Position numbers and translations under genes: made by a program. This document shows, one piece after another, positions 11,564 to 23,645 of a DNA stretch of 64,000 bases. The notes beneath the pieces are model-generated. The model made no database searches. It was not told the origin of the DNA and was given only the letters and a program-made list of their open reading frames with translations. The stretch is taken from positions 124,001-188,000 of the forward strand of contig WFMF01000342.1 in assembly GCA_011033025.1 (NCBI GenBank), given 5' to 3'. Origin of the DNA: Beroe forskalii. Lineage: Eukaryota; Ctenophora; Nuda; Beroida; Beroidae. Each line of letters opens with the position of its first letter. Position 1 is the first letter of the stretch.

Positions 11564-12624
11564 TTATAGTGATACAGATACGAAAATATTGGGATCTTTT
11601 ACACTTAAGCCTTTTTGCAATTAATGCAACAGTATAACTACGCGTCGTTAGATTAGCTTAGATTATACTCTTTTACTAGGGAGTAGGGATAGCCTGCACA
11701 TGATACTAATTCAACATCAATTTCAAGCACCACGGGAGGGAAATTAAGCGCCGCATACAAACGGACAAACAAGAGTTGTGCCCGCAGGCGCAATTTGCTG
11801 TTTACAATGCTGGAGCTTTTCGTTGACGAAATCACCACTACGATAACTTCGTAAAGAACTGAAGTCTGAATCCATTCAACTCGTTTTGCTTTATATCACT
11901 CGAATGCGTAATTCTTTTCAAGCACACATGTTTCTAAAAGTTCTACTCGTATTTCACTGTACAACTCCGTGTATGTCGTGTAATGAGTGTCTCTAATCAC
12001 TGTCTTGTATCATGAGTGCTTGTGTAGATTTAGTGTTTTAACCATGGAACTCACTGCACTTACCGAGCTTACCATGCAACAACAGGGCTATAAATAGGAC
12101 TTTATATGACGCGCTGCATAGTCATAACGTTTGGATTGGTTAAGTACACCATATCCTTCTATCATTGAAAAGCTAGATTGGTACTGCTAGGTATTTTAAT
12201 TACCTGTGATTAATTTATCTCTAATCTACAGACGTACAGATAGAAAAACTAGGTTATGGCAACTAGGTTACAGACGTCGTAGCTTAAGTTAGAATTGGTT
12301 ATGTAATTGGCTGAGTTTCAACTGTCAATAGAAATTTCATTGTTTCTAGAATTGTCAAGTTGTAGAATTGGTTTTCGTTTCGGCTGTTTCACTGTCGTAA
12401 TTTTATCAATTAATCTTAAGAAGATCCAGTGAGCAAGTCAACCACACAAAGTGACTGCCACAATAGGCCAGCTCATTTATGATCTACTCGAAGTCGCTAA
12501 GGTAATATTACATTCGCTAAAATTATGTTATTGAAGCCTTGAAAATTATCGCACACACGGCGATTGAATATAATTTGTAATTTTTCTTGGAATTACACCT
12601 AAATGTCCGCCTGACATTTTGCAG

Positions 12625-12845
12625 CGAGCGGAAATACGAGGACGCTATGAACAAGGGAATTCGGCGTACAAACTGAAGGACTACCACCGTGCTATCAAGT
12701 GCTATACGACGTTATCAACCTGCAGCCGGGAGAAGGCTGCATTACCACGGCAACAGGGCTGCCAAGCTACATGATGATTAATAACTACCTGAACGCCCTG
12801 GAGGACTCCACTAAGTCAGTGGAGAAGGATCCTAACTTCTTCAAG
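12625..12845 (+). pseudogene. Broken copy of DNAJC7 exon 2
   Basis: It matches the working exon 2 (36955-37174, minus) along its whole length, including the acceptor TTTTGCAG before it and the donor AAG|GTACATTGC after it. The copy is damaged. A base is missing around AAGTGCTATACGACG, a base is gained in the CCGGGAGAAGG stretch, and further small changes in the following 40 bp remove the TPR reading frame (221 bp against 220). It lies in the left arm of the inverted duplication and has no downstream DNAJC7 exons on this strand, so it is a dead by-product of the duplication rather than a second gene. Confidence 0.9.
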
Positions 12846-13239
12846 GTACATTGCTAACGGGGGGTTATATTAGTGGACAGTTGGTTTTAATACGGTGTAA
12901 TCTGGTTATGTCTGGTGTAGAGGTGTCCTCTTCTACCCATTGAATATCCTTCCAACCCCTCTTCTACACCTTCAAGGGCAACTGCCTGATGTCAAAACTA
13001 CAAATCTCAATTCATGAAATTAAGGGGGGGATTGTAGCCCAAAAAAAACCAAGCCCTACCCCATTTTTCGATTCTTGGGCTAGGTTTTTTTTGGTTTTTT
13101 TTGGGTTACATTTTGGTTATTTCTGAGGCTTTTTCCAATGAATTTTAACTCAAAAATCTGTTGTTTTTGAACATATATTTCACAGTCAGCGGCTCTAAGG
13201 GTTATTTGATGGATAAAAACGGGTTATTTTCACACTTTC

Positions 13240-14010
13240 GAGCTTGATGTGGGCTTTGGCAGTCACCTAGCAGTAAAATGCCCAATATTGCCTGATTAAC
13301 TGGTGTCTCTTGCTGACCTACTGGCGACTCTGCCTCAGTGATCATGACCATACCATGTTGGGACCCAGCTTGTCACTGCTGCCTAACTCACTGGCAACTA
13401 TAACCTGATCCGATGGGAACTCACCCCTTGCTTGAGCAAGACTTCTGGCCGAAACTCCTGGCTGACCTGTTGAGTGCTGACCCAGCTAATTGCAACTCGT
13501 ATAACCACTGGTAAACTAGACCTGACCAAGTAGGGCCTCGGCTCTCTTGTCTGGCTGAATGACGAGACTTTGCTCAGACCTATTTGGCATTTTGACGCTA
13601 GTCTTACCCAACCAGGTGGCGACTTGTGCCTGACCAAATTGTGACCCTGGCACAATTCGACCTCTTTCCTGAATGCCTCACTGACTGGTGATTCCCCGCT
13701 TGACCCAGCTGCCCATTGACCACACTGGTAACTCTTAACTGATGATCTCCTGGCGCTCTCACTGACCCTGACATGCTGCCCTTACCTAATCTAATGATCG
13801 ATCCCACCTGACCCACTCCCAGGTTAGGGCCCCAGGTTAGATTGCCTCGATTAGATTCTTGAATCCAATCTGGACCTACTGGCGACTTTTATCTGGCCTA
13901 GTGATGATTCTTTACCTGATTATACTGACGAATCTTCTCGACCTATTTGCGACTTTTTACTTAACCTTCTTTCGCATTGCCTGACTTAATGGCCAGTGAC
14001 CCAGTGAATA
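13240..14010. repeat. Degenerate tandem repeat rich in CTGACC and TGGCGACT words
   Basis: Words of the type CTGACC, ACTGGCGACT, TGCCTGA and GACCCAGCT recur irregularly every 35-55 bp over about 770 bp. No two units are identical, which suggests an old minisatellite. It begins about 215 bp beyond the inner break of the left duplication arm. The minus-strand open frames here (for example 13398-13655) follow the repeat and are not taken as genes. Confidence 0.5.
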
Positions 14011-16599
14011 ATATGAGGAATGCTGGAGCGACAATCCCAGCCAAAATTTTGTCCAAAAATCGGAAAAAAAAAGCCCATTTAGGGGTTGACAGAAACTTTA
14101 GATATTAATATTTGGCTATTTTACGCCAAAGCAATTATCATGGTCTCAACTCATGGTTTTTGATAAAGGAGCTATTTCCAAACTGCGTCAGAATCCAATT
14201 AACGCACAAAAAACGCGTCATTCATTCCTAAAAAGCTACCAGGATCCTAATCTAGCCAAAATATTCCCAAACTAGCTGCCAGACTCAAAGTAGCCAGGGA
14301 CTCCTAAAATCCGCTGCAAGGATTCCATTGCTTGTTTATACATCCAGGAACTCATTGTATCAACTTTTTGTCGTGAAGCAGTGTTGTTGTGATTCATTGG
14401 AATGTGGGAACCTTATCAGCCATATGGCTCAATATGTTTTGAAATAATGTACTTAGCAATGTTGACTTCGAGGTCCCTGTTGGATAGTGAAATCTTTTAT
14501 GACGCAAAAAGGCATTTTTGCTACTTTATGACTCCATGATAGTATAAATTATAATGAACGTGCAGCTCTTTTTGTTATATCGCCCGAGTTCCAAGCTTAA
14601 TTTAATGGATGAGTAGGTTTGCGTGAAAGGACGCGCAAACACACTCACTAATAACATTACTTGCTTTGCATACGAAGTAACCTCCGCAGAACTTCCATCT
14701 TTGCTGATACATACTAATGCGGGCGCATGTAGTGAAAAGAAAGTGATTTCGCATTATTCCATTTGTATCTGTTATTTCGTAACGTCATCGTCTCATGTTG
14801 CCTAGTGAAGACATGTAATTCAACGCTATCGAGAATGAAATCATGACTGAAGATCACTCACCAATGCGTTTACACAGTGTTAGATTGCGTTTGTTTTGTT
14901 TAGGCCATTCCTCATACCTTCTGCGTTCAAATTCGTGCCTGTGCGTTTATTTCCAATAAGAGTCAAACAGAAATGCGTTTATTGTGGAGTGAGGCGTCCA
15001 TTTATACTAGTAATGGACGCAAGGATAGAAAATAAAAACGCTGCGCCTAATTGAATTTGCGTTTATTCTCTAAGAATGCGTTCATTTTCTTTAGAATCGT
15101 ATTATATTATGTACTAGACGTTTTATTTTCGTACCGTTGCGGCCACCTTGTTGAAAAGGGGCCTTTATTACTGTACAGTAAACAGCGCAGATAAGAATAG
15201 ATAATGATGCATTCCCTTAGCTAGACTTTTTTTAAATTGAGCTTGCGTGCTGTTTTCTCTTAAACCCCGGGTTCCCTGTCACTCATTGGGGTTGGATATG
15301 CAGCGCAGTTCCAGCTGCGAATCTCCTTGAATTTCCCACGCACAACCCAGCCTGCACTGCTGACAAATATTCATCGTTAAATTCATTAAATATCTTGTGT
15401 CTGAAGAGCTTTCTGTGGCAGTTCATGCTACCTCAACTCTCTCACTATATGGCAGTCTCCATATTCTGCTAACTGTTTCTGTTCTAACTTCCAGTTCCTC
15501 TGTAGATTTTATGGCAGTAGGTTCTGTCCGAACTTCCAGTTCCTCTGTTGATTGTGATAGTGGGAGTTTGATGTGGTCGGGATGGTTTATTGTTAATAGT
15601 TTTAGTGCTGTATTTGATTTGAAAACGACCATGCCGCTCCGTGCTGCTGCCAGACATCACACTTCGTAATATTAATATTATGATGGTATTACTTGTAACT
15701 CTATATAAGCTCTTTATCGAAATGTTGTAATGTTACGCTTGTAATGTCAAGTGAATTGAATATGTGTCACTGCAGCGGAATTTCGTGGGTTTACTGCTGT
15801 CATTTTATAGCAAATATAACTTAATTCCGATAGGTCATTAAAAGACGTGATGTTCTACTTGTTCATTGGCCAAAACGTGACATTGATTAACGCATTGCTT
15901 CAGTAAAATAGCAACATTATGATGGAATAACTTAGCTTTTAGCTATGGCCTCTGTATATTGTATAGCAGACTGATGGTCCTGTAAAATACTTTTGGTACC
16001 TACTACTCTACTAGAATATTGATCTGGGTTACAAAGAGCAGTTTTAGTGCAGTTTTTGTTCAAAAGGCCTACGGCTGACTATTCCATTCATTGAATTTAT
16101 CAGAGGATAAGATGATTTAACCATATATGGTTAAATAAATTCTGCTAATCTGCATTCATTAATATACAGTTTATAATTATTTGCTGGGCGTTATCACTAT
16201 ATCCTATGAAGCGGTATGTAACATTGTAACCACGCCTCACTTCACGTGTTGTACCACGCCCTATTTCATACCCTGTCCCTCTACAAGCTCTTGTCTTCTA
16301 CGTCTTTGATACATTTATTTCTAGGGGCACGCTCACTTTTAGCACCTGTCATTAAGATGGACGTGTACACTGTGTAGTGTGTACAGTATAGTATAGGTCC
16401 CTTACCATATTGTATTTCGAAAGATCCACTTCTCCTATACAAGCCTTGCATCATTGTACTTAAACGATTTCCTTATTCCTTCAACTCTCCAGATCTATGA
16501 TAGCGCAATTTGCTAACCCTTTCCCCACTGGATTTACTCCTAACCCAAGGCCTCCTTTCCACTTTATATATCCTAGTTTACCTAAAACTCTATTTTCAG
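14011..16599. other. Region upstream of UBTD, first UBTD exon not found
   Basis: AT-rich sequence with no supported exon. UBTD exon 1 (expected to encode a short N-terminus beginning with Met-Gly) should lie here or further left. No ATGGG followed by a donor in the needed phase was found. A 50-bp unit at about 15480-15580 occurs twice. A 90-codon open frame over it at 15397-15669 is explained by that duplication. Confidence 0.4.
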
Positions 16600-17445
16600 C
16601 TAAGAATCAGCCAGTAAAAGGAGAGTTGCCGGTTTGGTCGGCTGAGCGCTCCATCACCACAGAACAGTTGCTCCGTAAGAGGGCCGAGTTCTGGGACACT
16701 TCGCCCGCCTACGAGGGTAGGAAAGAGATCTGGGATGCGTTGAAAGCCGCTGCAGAGGCCCTGGAGTCGGGGAACAGAGACTTGGCCCAAGCAATACTGG
16801 ATGGGGCCAGCATTACCCTGCCGACTGGTACGTGATAGTAATAATGCTACATTGATGTAGATGCTTTAAATTCAGAGTGAAGGTACAGGTTTCACCTCTT
16901 ACCACACCCCACTCCAATAGTTTCTCATCTTACCACTCCACAGTTTCCCCTCTTACCACTCCCCACTCCACAGTTCCCCCAATACACCCCAGTCCACAGG
17001 TTTCCCCTCATACCACTCCCCACTCCACAGTTTCCCCTCCTACCACTCCCACTCCACAGGTTTTCTGTCCGACTGCTACGATGAGTTAGGGTGCCGGTAT
17101 GTGCTGCCTCCATACGTTCTCTCCCAACCGACTAACATCCTAACGAGCAAGCCTGAGCCAGCTGATGCCCTGCTGCCCTCGTCGCCTGTCACCATGACAC
17201 CAGACATGCACCTTCGAGTCCGCATGTCTATCGGGGACCAGATCTCAGACGAGAAGCTGCCCGTAAACTCCCTGGAGAGGGTGGCTGACGTGAAGGAACG
17301 CATCAGACAGAACCACAACCTGGGCAAGAGCAGGATCAGACTGATTTGTTGTGGCAAGGTCCTCAGCGATAAGACGGCTATCAAAGACGCCAAGGTCCCC
17401 AAGAGTTTTGTAGTTCAGGTTATAGTAACGACGGAACAAGACTGA
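16600..17445 (+). CDS. UBTD: Ubiquitin domain-containing protein UBTD1/2, last two exons
   Basis: Exon 16600-16827 follows the acceptor TATTTTCAG and ends in phase 1 at a GTACGT donor. Exon 17060-17445 follows CCACAG and ends with TGA. The first exon encodes the family-specific UBD: the REFWDT-like [19 protein letters not shown], then [17 protein letters not shown]. The second begins with [19 protein letters not shown] and carries a C-terminal ubiquitin-like fold (about residues 130 onwards: [10 protein letters not shown] to SFVVQVIV). UBTD proteins bind E2 ubiquitin-conjugating enzymes and are around 230 residues. The 205 codons here are nearly all of one, lacking only the N-terminal exon. 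A possible in-frame ATG at 16497 would extend into the intron and is not preferred. The intron between the two exons is largely a minisatellite that repeats the 3' splice site. Confidence 0.93.
16886..17059 (+). repeat. Minisatellite repeating the UBTD 3' splice site
   Basis: Six imperfect units of about 23-33 bp fill the last 170 bp of the intron. Each unit ends in a polypyrimidine tract plus CACAG (or AATAG) followed by GTTTYCCC or TTTCCCC. The last copy is the real acceptor CACTCCACAG|GTTTTCTG at 17059/17060. The repeat therefore multiplies polypyrimidine tract, acceptor and first exon bases. Confidence 0.85.
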
Positions 17446-17804
17446 CACACGACCTGTCTACGCCGCCTCAGTCACCTTATCAGTGGTGGCTTTGGTGGCA
17501 GTTTTACGAGCATTCGGTGGCTGAATTTTGAGTTATATTTGCTGATTTCATTTAACGAACTTCAATTCATCGTGTACGAGACCCATGATGTCAGATCGTT
17601 CATCTTGTTTCAGTTCTCTCAAACTGTGGTGAAAGCCGTGCAAGCTCAATCGCTACCTTTTCTTGATGTTGATGAACCGAATATTTGGTCCTTGTTCGAT
17701 ATGGTCCTATTTGCTGCTATTCTTCATTTGATTCCGTGAAAATATTTGTTACTGAATTTGTGTATCTTATAATGTCTAGGGGGCGGGTGATGTTTTTATA
17801 AGCT

Positions 17805-17810
17805 AATAAA
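17805..17810 (+). terminator. Candidate UBTD polyadenylation signal
   Basis: AATAAA lies 360 bp after the UBTD stop codon in AT-rich sequence, with a GT/T-rich stretch downstream. It is the first canonical hexamer after the stop that I noticed. Confidence 0.5.
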
Positions 17811-18657
17811 TTAGGAAGTTAATCATCGTTCTTATTTCAAAGTTTTATCGTAGAATGCGCTGTTCAGCAATCAATACACCGTGCAATGATTTTAGAAAAA
17901 TAACGAAATTCTCGAGGACTTGGAAGTCCATTATCCCTTACACGGCTATAACGCACAACTAAAATGCCTTCTAGCTTGTACTGCAAATGGTACCAGCGTA
18001 ATATGTTTCTAATTATTCTCACACAATCCATTTCCCGAGGCTTCTGACAATAGAAAGTACTGTATTGCTGCATTGTAATATTCAATCGCTTGGTGATATT
18101 CTATCGGGCTCAATAGAGAGCAGTAACGAATTATATAAGAGTAATGTATGTGAGATCTTAATCAACTTTCATTGGCAACCAAAATATCATTTACGAAAAC
18201 ATACCGATACCGTTCACGAAGAATGTGAAATGTTAGATTAGTTGAAATTAATATTCGTTGTTTTTGATTTAATTGTTCTTTATTAATTGAGACCACTTCT
18301 TCCAAAAGAAATACCAATAAAAGAGAAATTGTCTGCTGCAGACTAAAAACTGATCAAATATCAATGTATCGGGTTAAAGCTGGTTTTGATGATCAAGCTC
18401 GGATTCCATTGATTCCATTTCATTTGTCATTGATTAAAAACGTGATCCTCCAAGAATTCAAGTCTGGATTTTATCAGTTCGAATGATAACATAACATTAT
18501 ATGTATTTCGTTTACTATGTTATTGTAATCCGAATAGCTAGACTTTAGACCTTATTAAAGATTAGAAATGTTAATTGATTATTAGATGTAAGTCTTAGAT
18601 AAGTGATCGTCCACAAAACTAAGAGTGTTTCGAATAAAAAGGGATAAACTAATATTA

Positions 18658-18817
18658 GGGATGGTTCACATTTTACGCAATCGGCAAGGGGATCTGGTTT
18701 TCAAATAACTTCACTTTACGTTATTCTGACAAATACAACTCATTTTAACTTGATCACGGGTTACGGGGGGAGGGGATAAAAGGGATGAAATTGAATACGT
18801 AATATGTGAACGATCCC
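18658..18817. mobile_element. Short inverted-repeat element, same family as 29495-29707
   Basis: The ends are GGGATGGTTCACAT on the left and ATGTGAACGATCCC on the right, preceded by TTA and followed by TCA. The GGGATCGTTCACATATTACGT-type end matches the element at 29495-29707, where the flanking TTA is exact on both sides. A three-base target duplication of this type fits PIF/Harbinger-like MITEs. There is no coding capacity. Confidence 0.65.
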
Positions 18818-19986
18818 TCAGTTGGAATTAAGAGTAAAGTGATATTTAATTGTAAAAAAATCCGGACCGTTCATTAAAACTGTAATAAAGCCTGTAATGT
18901 GCATCAAGGAGAATTCCAATTCATTTCGTCTTGATTAAAAAGAAATTCACTTGTTTTCATCCAATTTTATATTAAGTTGATTCCCGGTTAATTTCACTGA
19001 ATTTAGAATTAACCTTTTCGGATGAATTGGGCTTCCCTTGGAATTTGTTGAATACAAATAGTTTTCCTTCTAAAAATTCCTTTTTTACAAGTTTTTCTTC
19101 AAATTTGCTGAACATTGATGTTAACAATAATAACATATTTGTTTCTATCGAATATTCCGATCTTTTCTTTCTCAAAGCATATTAGTGAGGCCTTGGTTTC
19201 TCTTATTTCACTGTACACAGTCGCTGTGTTCGAATAATCACGCAGTAGACCAATTAAGGAAGTTTAATACAAAGAATTTTTCATGATTCCCTTGGGATAG
19301 CTTATTTTGAGTTTATTTCATGAGGCAGTAGTAGCTTTGAGCTCTTTTATTGTCCTCCACATTTCAGATGAACATATAAGGGCTCAATCTAACAAATTGT
19401 GTTGTGGCAATTTTGTGTCACAAATTATTTTGTACATATTTGTAGGGCGCGTGGCTTTTTTACTGACAAAATGTTCTAGTATTTAGCAATTTTGTTGCGC
19501 GCATTCTAATTTTATAATTGCGCGCGTCATTAGACAAACATTCTGCTAATTTGTGATGCGACGTACGGTCATCGGCCGTTGTCTATTCCGACTTGTGTCA
19601 GCACCATGCATGTCGGCATTTTGATAATCACGAACATGGAAACGACAGGATTTGACTTTGAAATAAAATTGTGTTGACAAATCCGTTACCGTGCGGACAG
19701 CAATTCTGGACGATTACAATAGATTGAAAGCATGATGAATTGACAGGTAGTCAGATAATACCCATAATTAGAAATATTAAAGTCTAATAGCATCAACTAC
19801 AATCATTACTAGATAAACTAAACTATACCCATAAACAACTTTGGCATTGCGTCGAAAGTGAAACAGTTCCGATAGATGTCAGATGTTTTCTGACCCCCTT
19901 GATAAGATGTTAATAACTTAAGATGCTTAAGATAAAAAATTAAATGAATGGATCTGATCATGATGGTATGACAAAACACCAAAAGG

Positions 19987-20145
19987 GACTAAACACCACC
20001 CGGATATAAAACCACATTAGAGCAGAAATTGAGCGTTGGGAACCCTCGTGCGGACCATACGTCTTGTTCCTATAGAAGGTAAAATTGTCACAGGACGAGC
20101 GTCCCTTTCGCGCAATTGGTGCTATGTCCGGGTGGTGTTTTGTCC
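19987..20145. mobile_element. Putative MITE with about 21-bp terminal inverted repeats
   Basis: GGACTAAACACCACCCGGATA at the left is mirrored by TGTCCGGGTGGTGTTTTGTCC at the right, about 157 bp apart. The interior does not code. The family and target duplication could not be settled. Confidence 0.55.
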
Positions 20146-20557
20146 GCGCACCAATTATTATACCTTACCAAATAAATTTAAATGAAACAATAATTCCGGG
20201 GATCGAAACGCACGTTAACTGTAAATGTGTATGTATTGATAAATGAAATTGTGGGGAAAGAAAGTATAGGGATTTTTTTTTCCGAAAAATCCTATAATTG
20301 TTTACCTTTCAAATTTGTTTCGTAAGGTAGATGTGATTTTGTCTCGCCGATATCAACATCATTTCCGAAATTCCTCTATTCACATGGTAAAATAACAATA
20401 ATTTCATTAATGCATAATTCAAAATGACATTTGACCAAAAATCAGCTATATTCAAATTATTAAAATTCGGCATAGAAATCAACAAGGATTAAAATCAGAA
20501 AAGTTTTTACATTAAAAAAGAAAAACTAAAAGTGAAAACCCTCACGAAGCATATTGC

Positions 20558-23226
20558 TCACATAATTTTAACAGTATGTAGCTTTTCGGTTGACTGAGTC
20601 CTGGAAAGGGGTTTAATTCTGGGTTCTAGGAGGGGTTTGCCCCTTCCCCCGCTAAGGATTTGAGGGAGGGAGTTGAGGGGTTGTCCGCAGTCCTCACTCC
20701 AGAGGGGCGGGTAGTAGTAGAAATAGCTGAGAGTAGCAACTATTGCCCCGATCACACTGCCCCACACTATGTCCTGAAAAGGGGGCACGTGAGCTGGGGT
20801 GGGTCTAGAATTTTAATGGAACATCTGTCAACAAGCTGACATCTGTTTGTATCAATGCGGACACTGATTAGTGGGATGGGCACTGAGCAGCATCCTAAAA
20901 CCCTGTATAACCCACGGCACACATATCACACATCTTCCCACAAAACAACTTCAGTGTAAACAACAGCTACCTGGTAGTGGTGCCAGTAGTCACAGTAGCG
21001 GGTCATGGCTATGTACAGCGCTATGATAATAGGTATGAGAGGTATCACTAGTCGCATCATGCCACGGTTTTGGGAGGGTGCAAAACTCCGTAGTTTACCC
21101 GACAAGTAGTAGGACAGGAAAAGTAGTCCAGTAAACGACCCTGCGGGTAGAAAGTGATAAAGAGGAAGAGCAGGCCAGTAAACGACCCTGCGGGTAGAAA
21201 GGGCTAAGGAGGAAGAGCAGGCCAGTAAACGACCCTGCGGGTAGAAAGTGATAAAGAGGAAGAACAGACCAGTATGCGGCAGTTGTAGGAAAATATGGCA
21301 CTCAAACATAGCATGATTGCAATTCTATCCATTGATAGATAATCGCAAGTTATCACTGTAAGACTACAATTAAACCACCTTACTTACAGCTGGAGTGTCC
21401 ACTAGGGAAGCTCTTCCGGCCCTCACTCAGTGTATCCGGTACTCCACTGCAGATTGGGGTCAGTCCTTCAAACCTCGGCTTGCCGTCCGGGAAACAACGC
21501 TCAAAGAAATCAGGGCGTGGTCGACCGACCATCAACTTTATGATGTTAGTGAAGGTTCCGTTTATCAGGACAGCTAACGAGATGGCTGGAATGGAAGGAC
21601 TGGTAATTAAGGAATTTGATGGTTCAATGAGGATTGGAGAAGGTTGGGGGGCAACCCCCCAAAATTAAGCCCCCTATTGGAAATTTGTTATATCCACCAG
21701 GGGGTTAAATTGAACCCCCCAAAATTAAACCCCCTATCGACAGCAGAAATTATTCTAGTATGATTCAAAAAAGCACCAAAATGAATAAAAAAGTACCATT
21801 TGAAAAAGTTGCCAAAAAACACGAATAAAAAAGGTACCATTTCGAAAAGGCGCAAAAAATCGGACACAAATTTGGTACCATTTCAAAAGGATACATCTGA
21901 AAAATCAGAAACGAAAAAGGTACCAATTGAAAATGATGCCAAAAATCAAAAACAAAATTGGTACCATTTAAAAAAGGGGCTGAATACCTGAAACAAAAAC
22001 GGTACCATTTCTGAAAGGTGCAAAAAACAAAAACGAAAAATGGTACCATTTGGAAAACGTGCGAAAAATCACGAACAAAACAGAACCATTTCAAAAAAAG
22101 TGCCAAAAATCACAAACAAAAAAGGTACCATTTCAAAAAAAAGTTCCAAAAATTATGAACAAAATGGTACCATTTTGAAATGGTGCAAAAAATCAGAAAC
22201 AAAAATGGTACCATTTCATAAAAGTTCCAAAAATTATAAACAAAAATGGTACCAAAAACCGGAAACATAAATGGTACCATTTCTAAAAATCGCCAAAAAT
22301 CACGACCAAACATGGTACCATTTTGAAATGGTGTAAAAAATCAGGAACGAAAATGGTACCATTTGTGAAAAAATGCCCCTTTTTGCACTAAGAATTAAGC
22401 CCCCTCAAACCCCCTTAAACCCGCCAAAATTAAACCCCCTATTGGCGATTTTTTTAATACCCCCCAAGGTTCTGCTAAATGCAAGATAATCAAATCACGC
22501 CAAAAGCCATAACGCGGTGTTATTATGCACTAGGAAATTTCAAAATTGTGCCATATTAGAACAATTACTACCTAGCAAACCAGTGACAGCATCTCTTTTC
22601 CGCCAATGCCATGTCTCGAATGCTATGATTATCAGACAGGGAATGAAAAGCGCAATCCACTGAAAGAAAAATATGTTTGTCAAGACTTGACAATTGAGAT
22701 ATAAAACCAACGTATATCAAAATAGATCGTGATTGGATCCATAAAAACTGGATTTATGATGAATCAGACGAGACTCATCATTTCAAGATTTAATTCTACA
22801 CTAATTTGAACAATGTCCTCACATGTCAATTATCAACTACAACTCACAAATAGCTGACCGGTAGTTATTGCCACATCACTAGATGGGGTGTGGGGGTTCT
22901 TGTACAACCACCACTCCTCTGTTTGGATTACTCTGATGAATGGGTCCTGGAAATCTAACCACCTGGAGAAATAAGGGGTTAGGGGCATCTCACTAGGCGT
23001 AATGGGGAAATTGGGGTAAGGGGTTCCTATTAGACTTAAAGGGGTTTTTCGTTGTAAGAGATAAGTGAACAGATGCCATAATAAAAACGGCAGAAATCCA
23101 CAGATTATTCTAAACTTTTACTCTCAATTTACAGTTTAAGATTGTAATATTTTATTTTACTTACACATAAAATATAAGGAGCACTATTCGGAGGAAGAGC
23201 TCGAAGGAAGTCTCTTTACTGATCAT
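20558..23226 (-). CDS. PLPP4/5: Phospholipid phosphatase PLPP4/5 (PAP2 family), complete, 6 exons
   Basis: The exons on the minus strand are 23165-23226, 22848-22962, 22572-22659, 21388-21585, 20971-21140 and 20558-20773. All have GT-AG borders and consistent phases, giving 282 residues (human PLPP4 is about 271). The PAP2 catalytic signature is intact. Motif 1 is KLMVGRPRP, motif 2 is PSGH in exon 4, and motif 3 is [11 protein letters not shown], whose last Asp is the first codon of exon 6. Five or six hydrophobic segments fit the known multi-pass membrane enzyme, which dephosphorylates phosphatidic acid, lyso-phosphatidate and diacylglycerol pyrophosphate in ER or plasma membranes. The start at 23226 ([13 protein letters not shown]) matches the short N-terminus of the family. 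The acceptor of exon 5 is repeated three times (21131-21271). Intron 3 holds a GGTACC minisatellite, and an 11-bp minisatellite lies about 270 bp upstream of the start. Confidence 0.95.
21131..21271 (-). repeat. 47-bp unit x3 copying the acceptor of PLPP exon 5
   Basis: Three units of 47 bp start at 21131, 21178 and 21225. On the minus strand each reads TTTCTACCCGCAG|GGTCGTTTACTGG and the following exon bases. Acceptors therefore occur at 21140, 21187 and 21234. Only the one at 21140 gives the exon that continues into the conserved [15 protein letters not shown] segment without extra sequence. Use of the others adds 47 or 94 nt and changes the frame. Confidence 0.93.
21775..22375. repeat. About 43-bp minisatellite carrying a GGTACC site in each unit
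   Basis: Roughly fourteen units of the type AAAATGGTACCATTT followed by a purine-rich GTGCCAAAAATCA stretch lie in PLPP intron 3. The array is bounded on both sides by CCCCCAAAATTAA-type sequence, which occurs in both flanks. Long open frames on both strands here are a by-product of the repeat. Confidence 0.9.
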
Positions 23227-23495
23227 CCTACCGCTCAGAAAATTGTTTATTTCGAACTAGATAACTACGCAACAGCAATGATTCATATAAAAATGGAAGA
23301 GAAATGGGGTTGGATTCAAACAGAGCAGAATAAAATAATCAGATTTTCGAGATTTGAACGAGTTAAAACTTTAAAGTTTTAAAAGAGGAAACGAGTAGAA
23401 ACAGGAATAAACTAATGAACAATGTATCATTTGGTAAACATTTTACCACAGCAGCTTTCAAATATATCTATTGTTTGGAGGGCACTTCCGATATC

Positions 23496-23645
23496 CAACG
23501 TATATCCAATGTATATCCAATGTACATTGTACATTGTATATCCAATGTATATCCAATGTATATCCAATGTATATCCAATGTATATCCAATGTATATCCAA
23601 TGTATATCCATTATCCAATGTATATCCGATGTACATTATACATTG
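23496..23645. repeat. 11-bp minisatellite (TATCCAATGTA) upstream of PLPP4/5
   Basis: About a dozen copies of an 11-bp unit with a few shifts to TACATTG. It lies roughly 270-420 bp 5' of the PLPP4/5 start codon, so it is in or near that gene's promoter or 5' leader. Each unit contains a CCAAT pentamer. Confidence 0.9.

Larger units (their letters stand above)
1..13025. repeat. Left arm of a large inverted duplication
   Basis: Bases 1-36, 6119-8544 and 11564-13025 match, in reverse complement and in the same order, the segment 40814 down to 36778. Landmarks include a 60-codon stretch at 6548-6730 that returns at 40165-40347 on the other strand, the Gly-Asn-rich flank near 7740, and a copy of DNAJC7 exon 2 at 12625-12845. 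The arm is about 4 kb once two insertions are removed: a LINE at 37-6118 and about 3 kb at 8545-11563. Homology stops near 13025, where the other arm continues with unrelated sequence. The arm runs off the left edge of the window. Because the right arm contains the working exon 2 of DNAJC7, this left arm is inferred to be the derived copy. Confidence 0.93.
17811..20557. other. Intergenic region between UBTD and PLPP4/5
   Basis: UBTD (+) and the phosphatase gene (-) converge on this AT-rich stretch. Apart from two short inverted-repeat elements (18658-18817 and 19987-20145), no gene or longer repeat was recognised. Confidence 0.6.

Noticed and set aside
15397-15669. 90-codon Ser-rich frame
   Set aside because: It arises from a 50-bp duplication and has an equally open antisense frame. 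No splice sites or family match.
21765-22313. Long frames on both strands in PLPP intron 3
   Set aside because: They follow the 43-bp minisatellite, whose length and AT content leave frames open.
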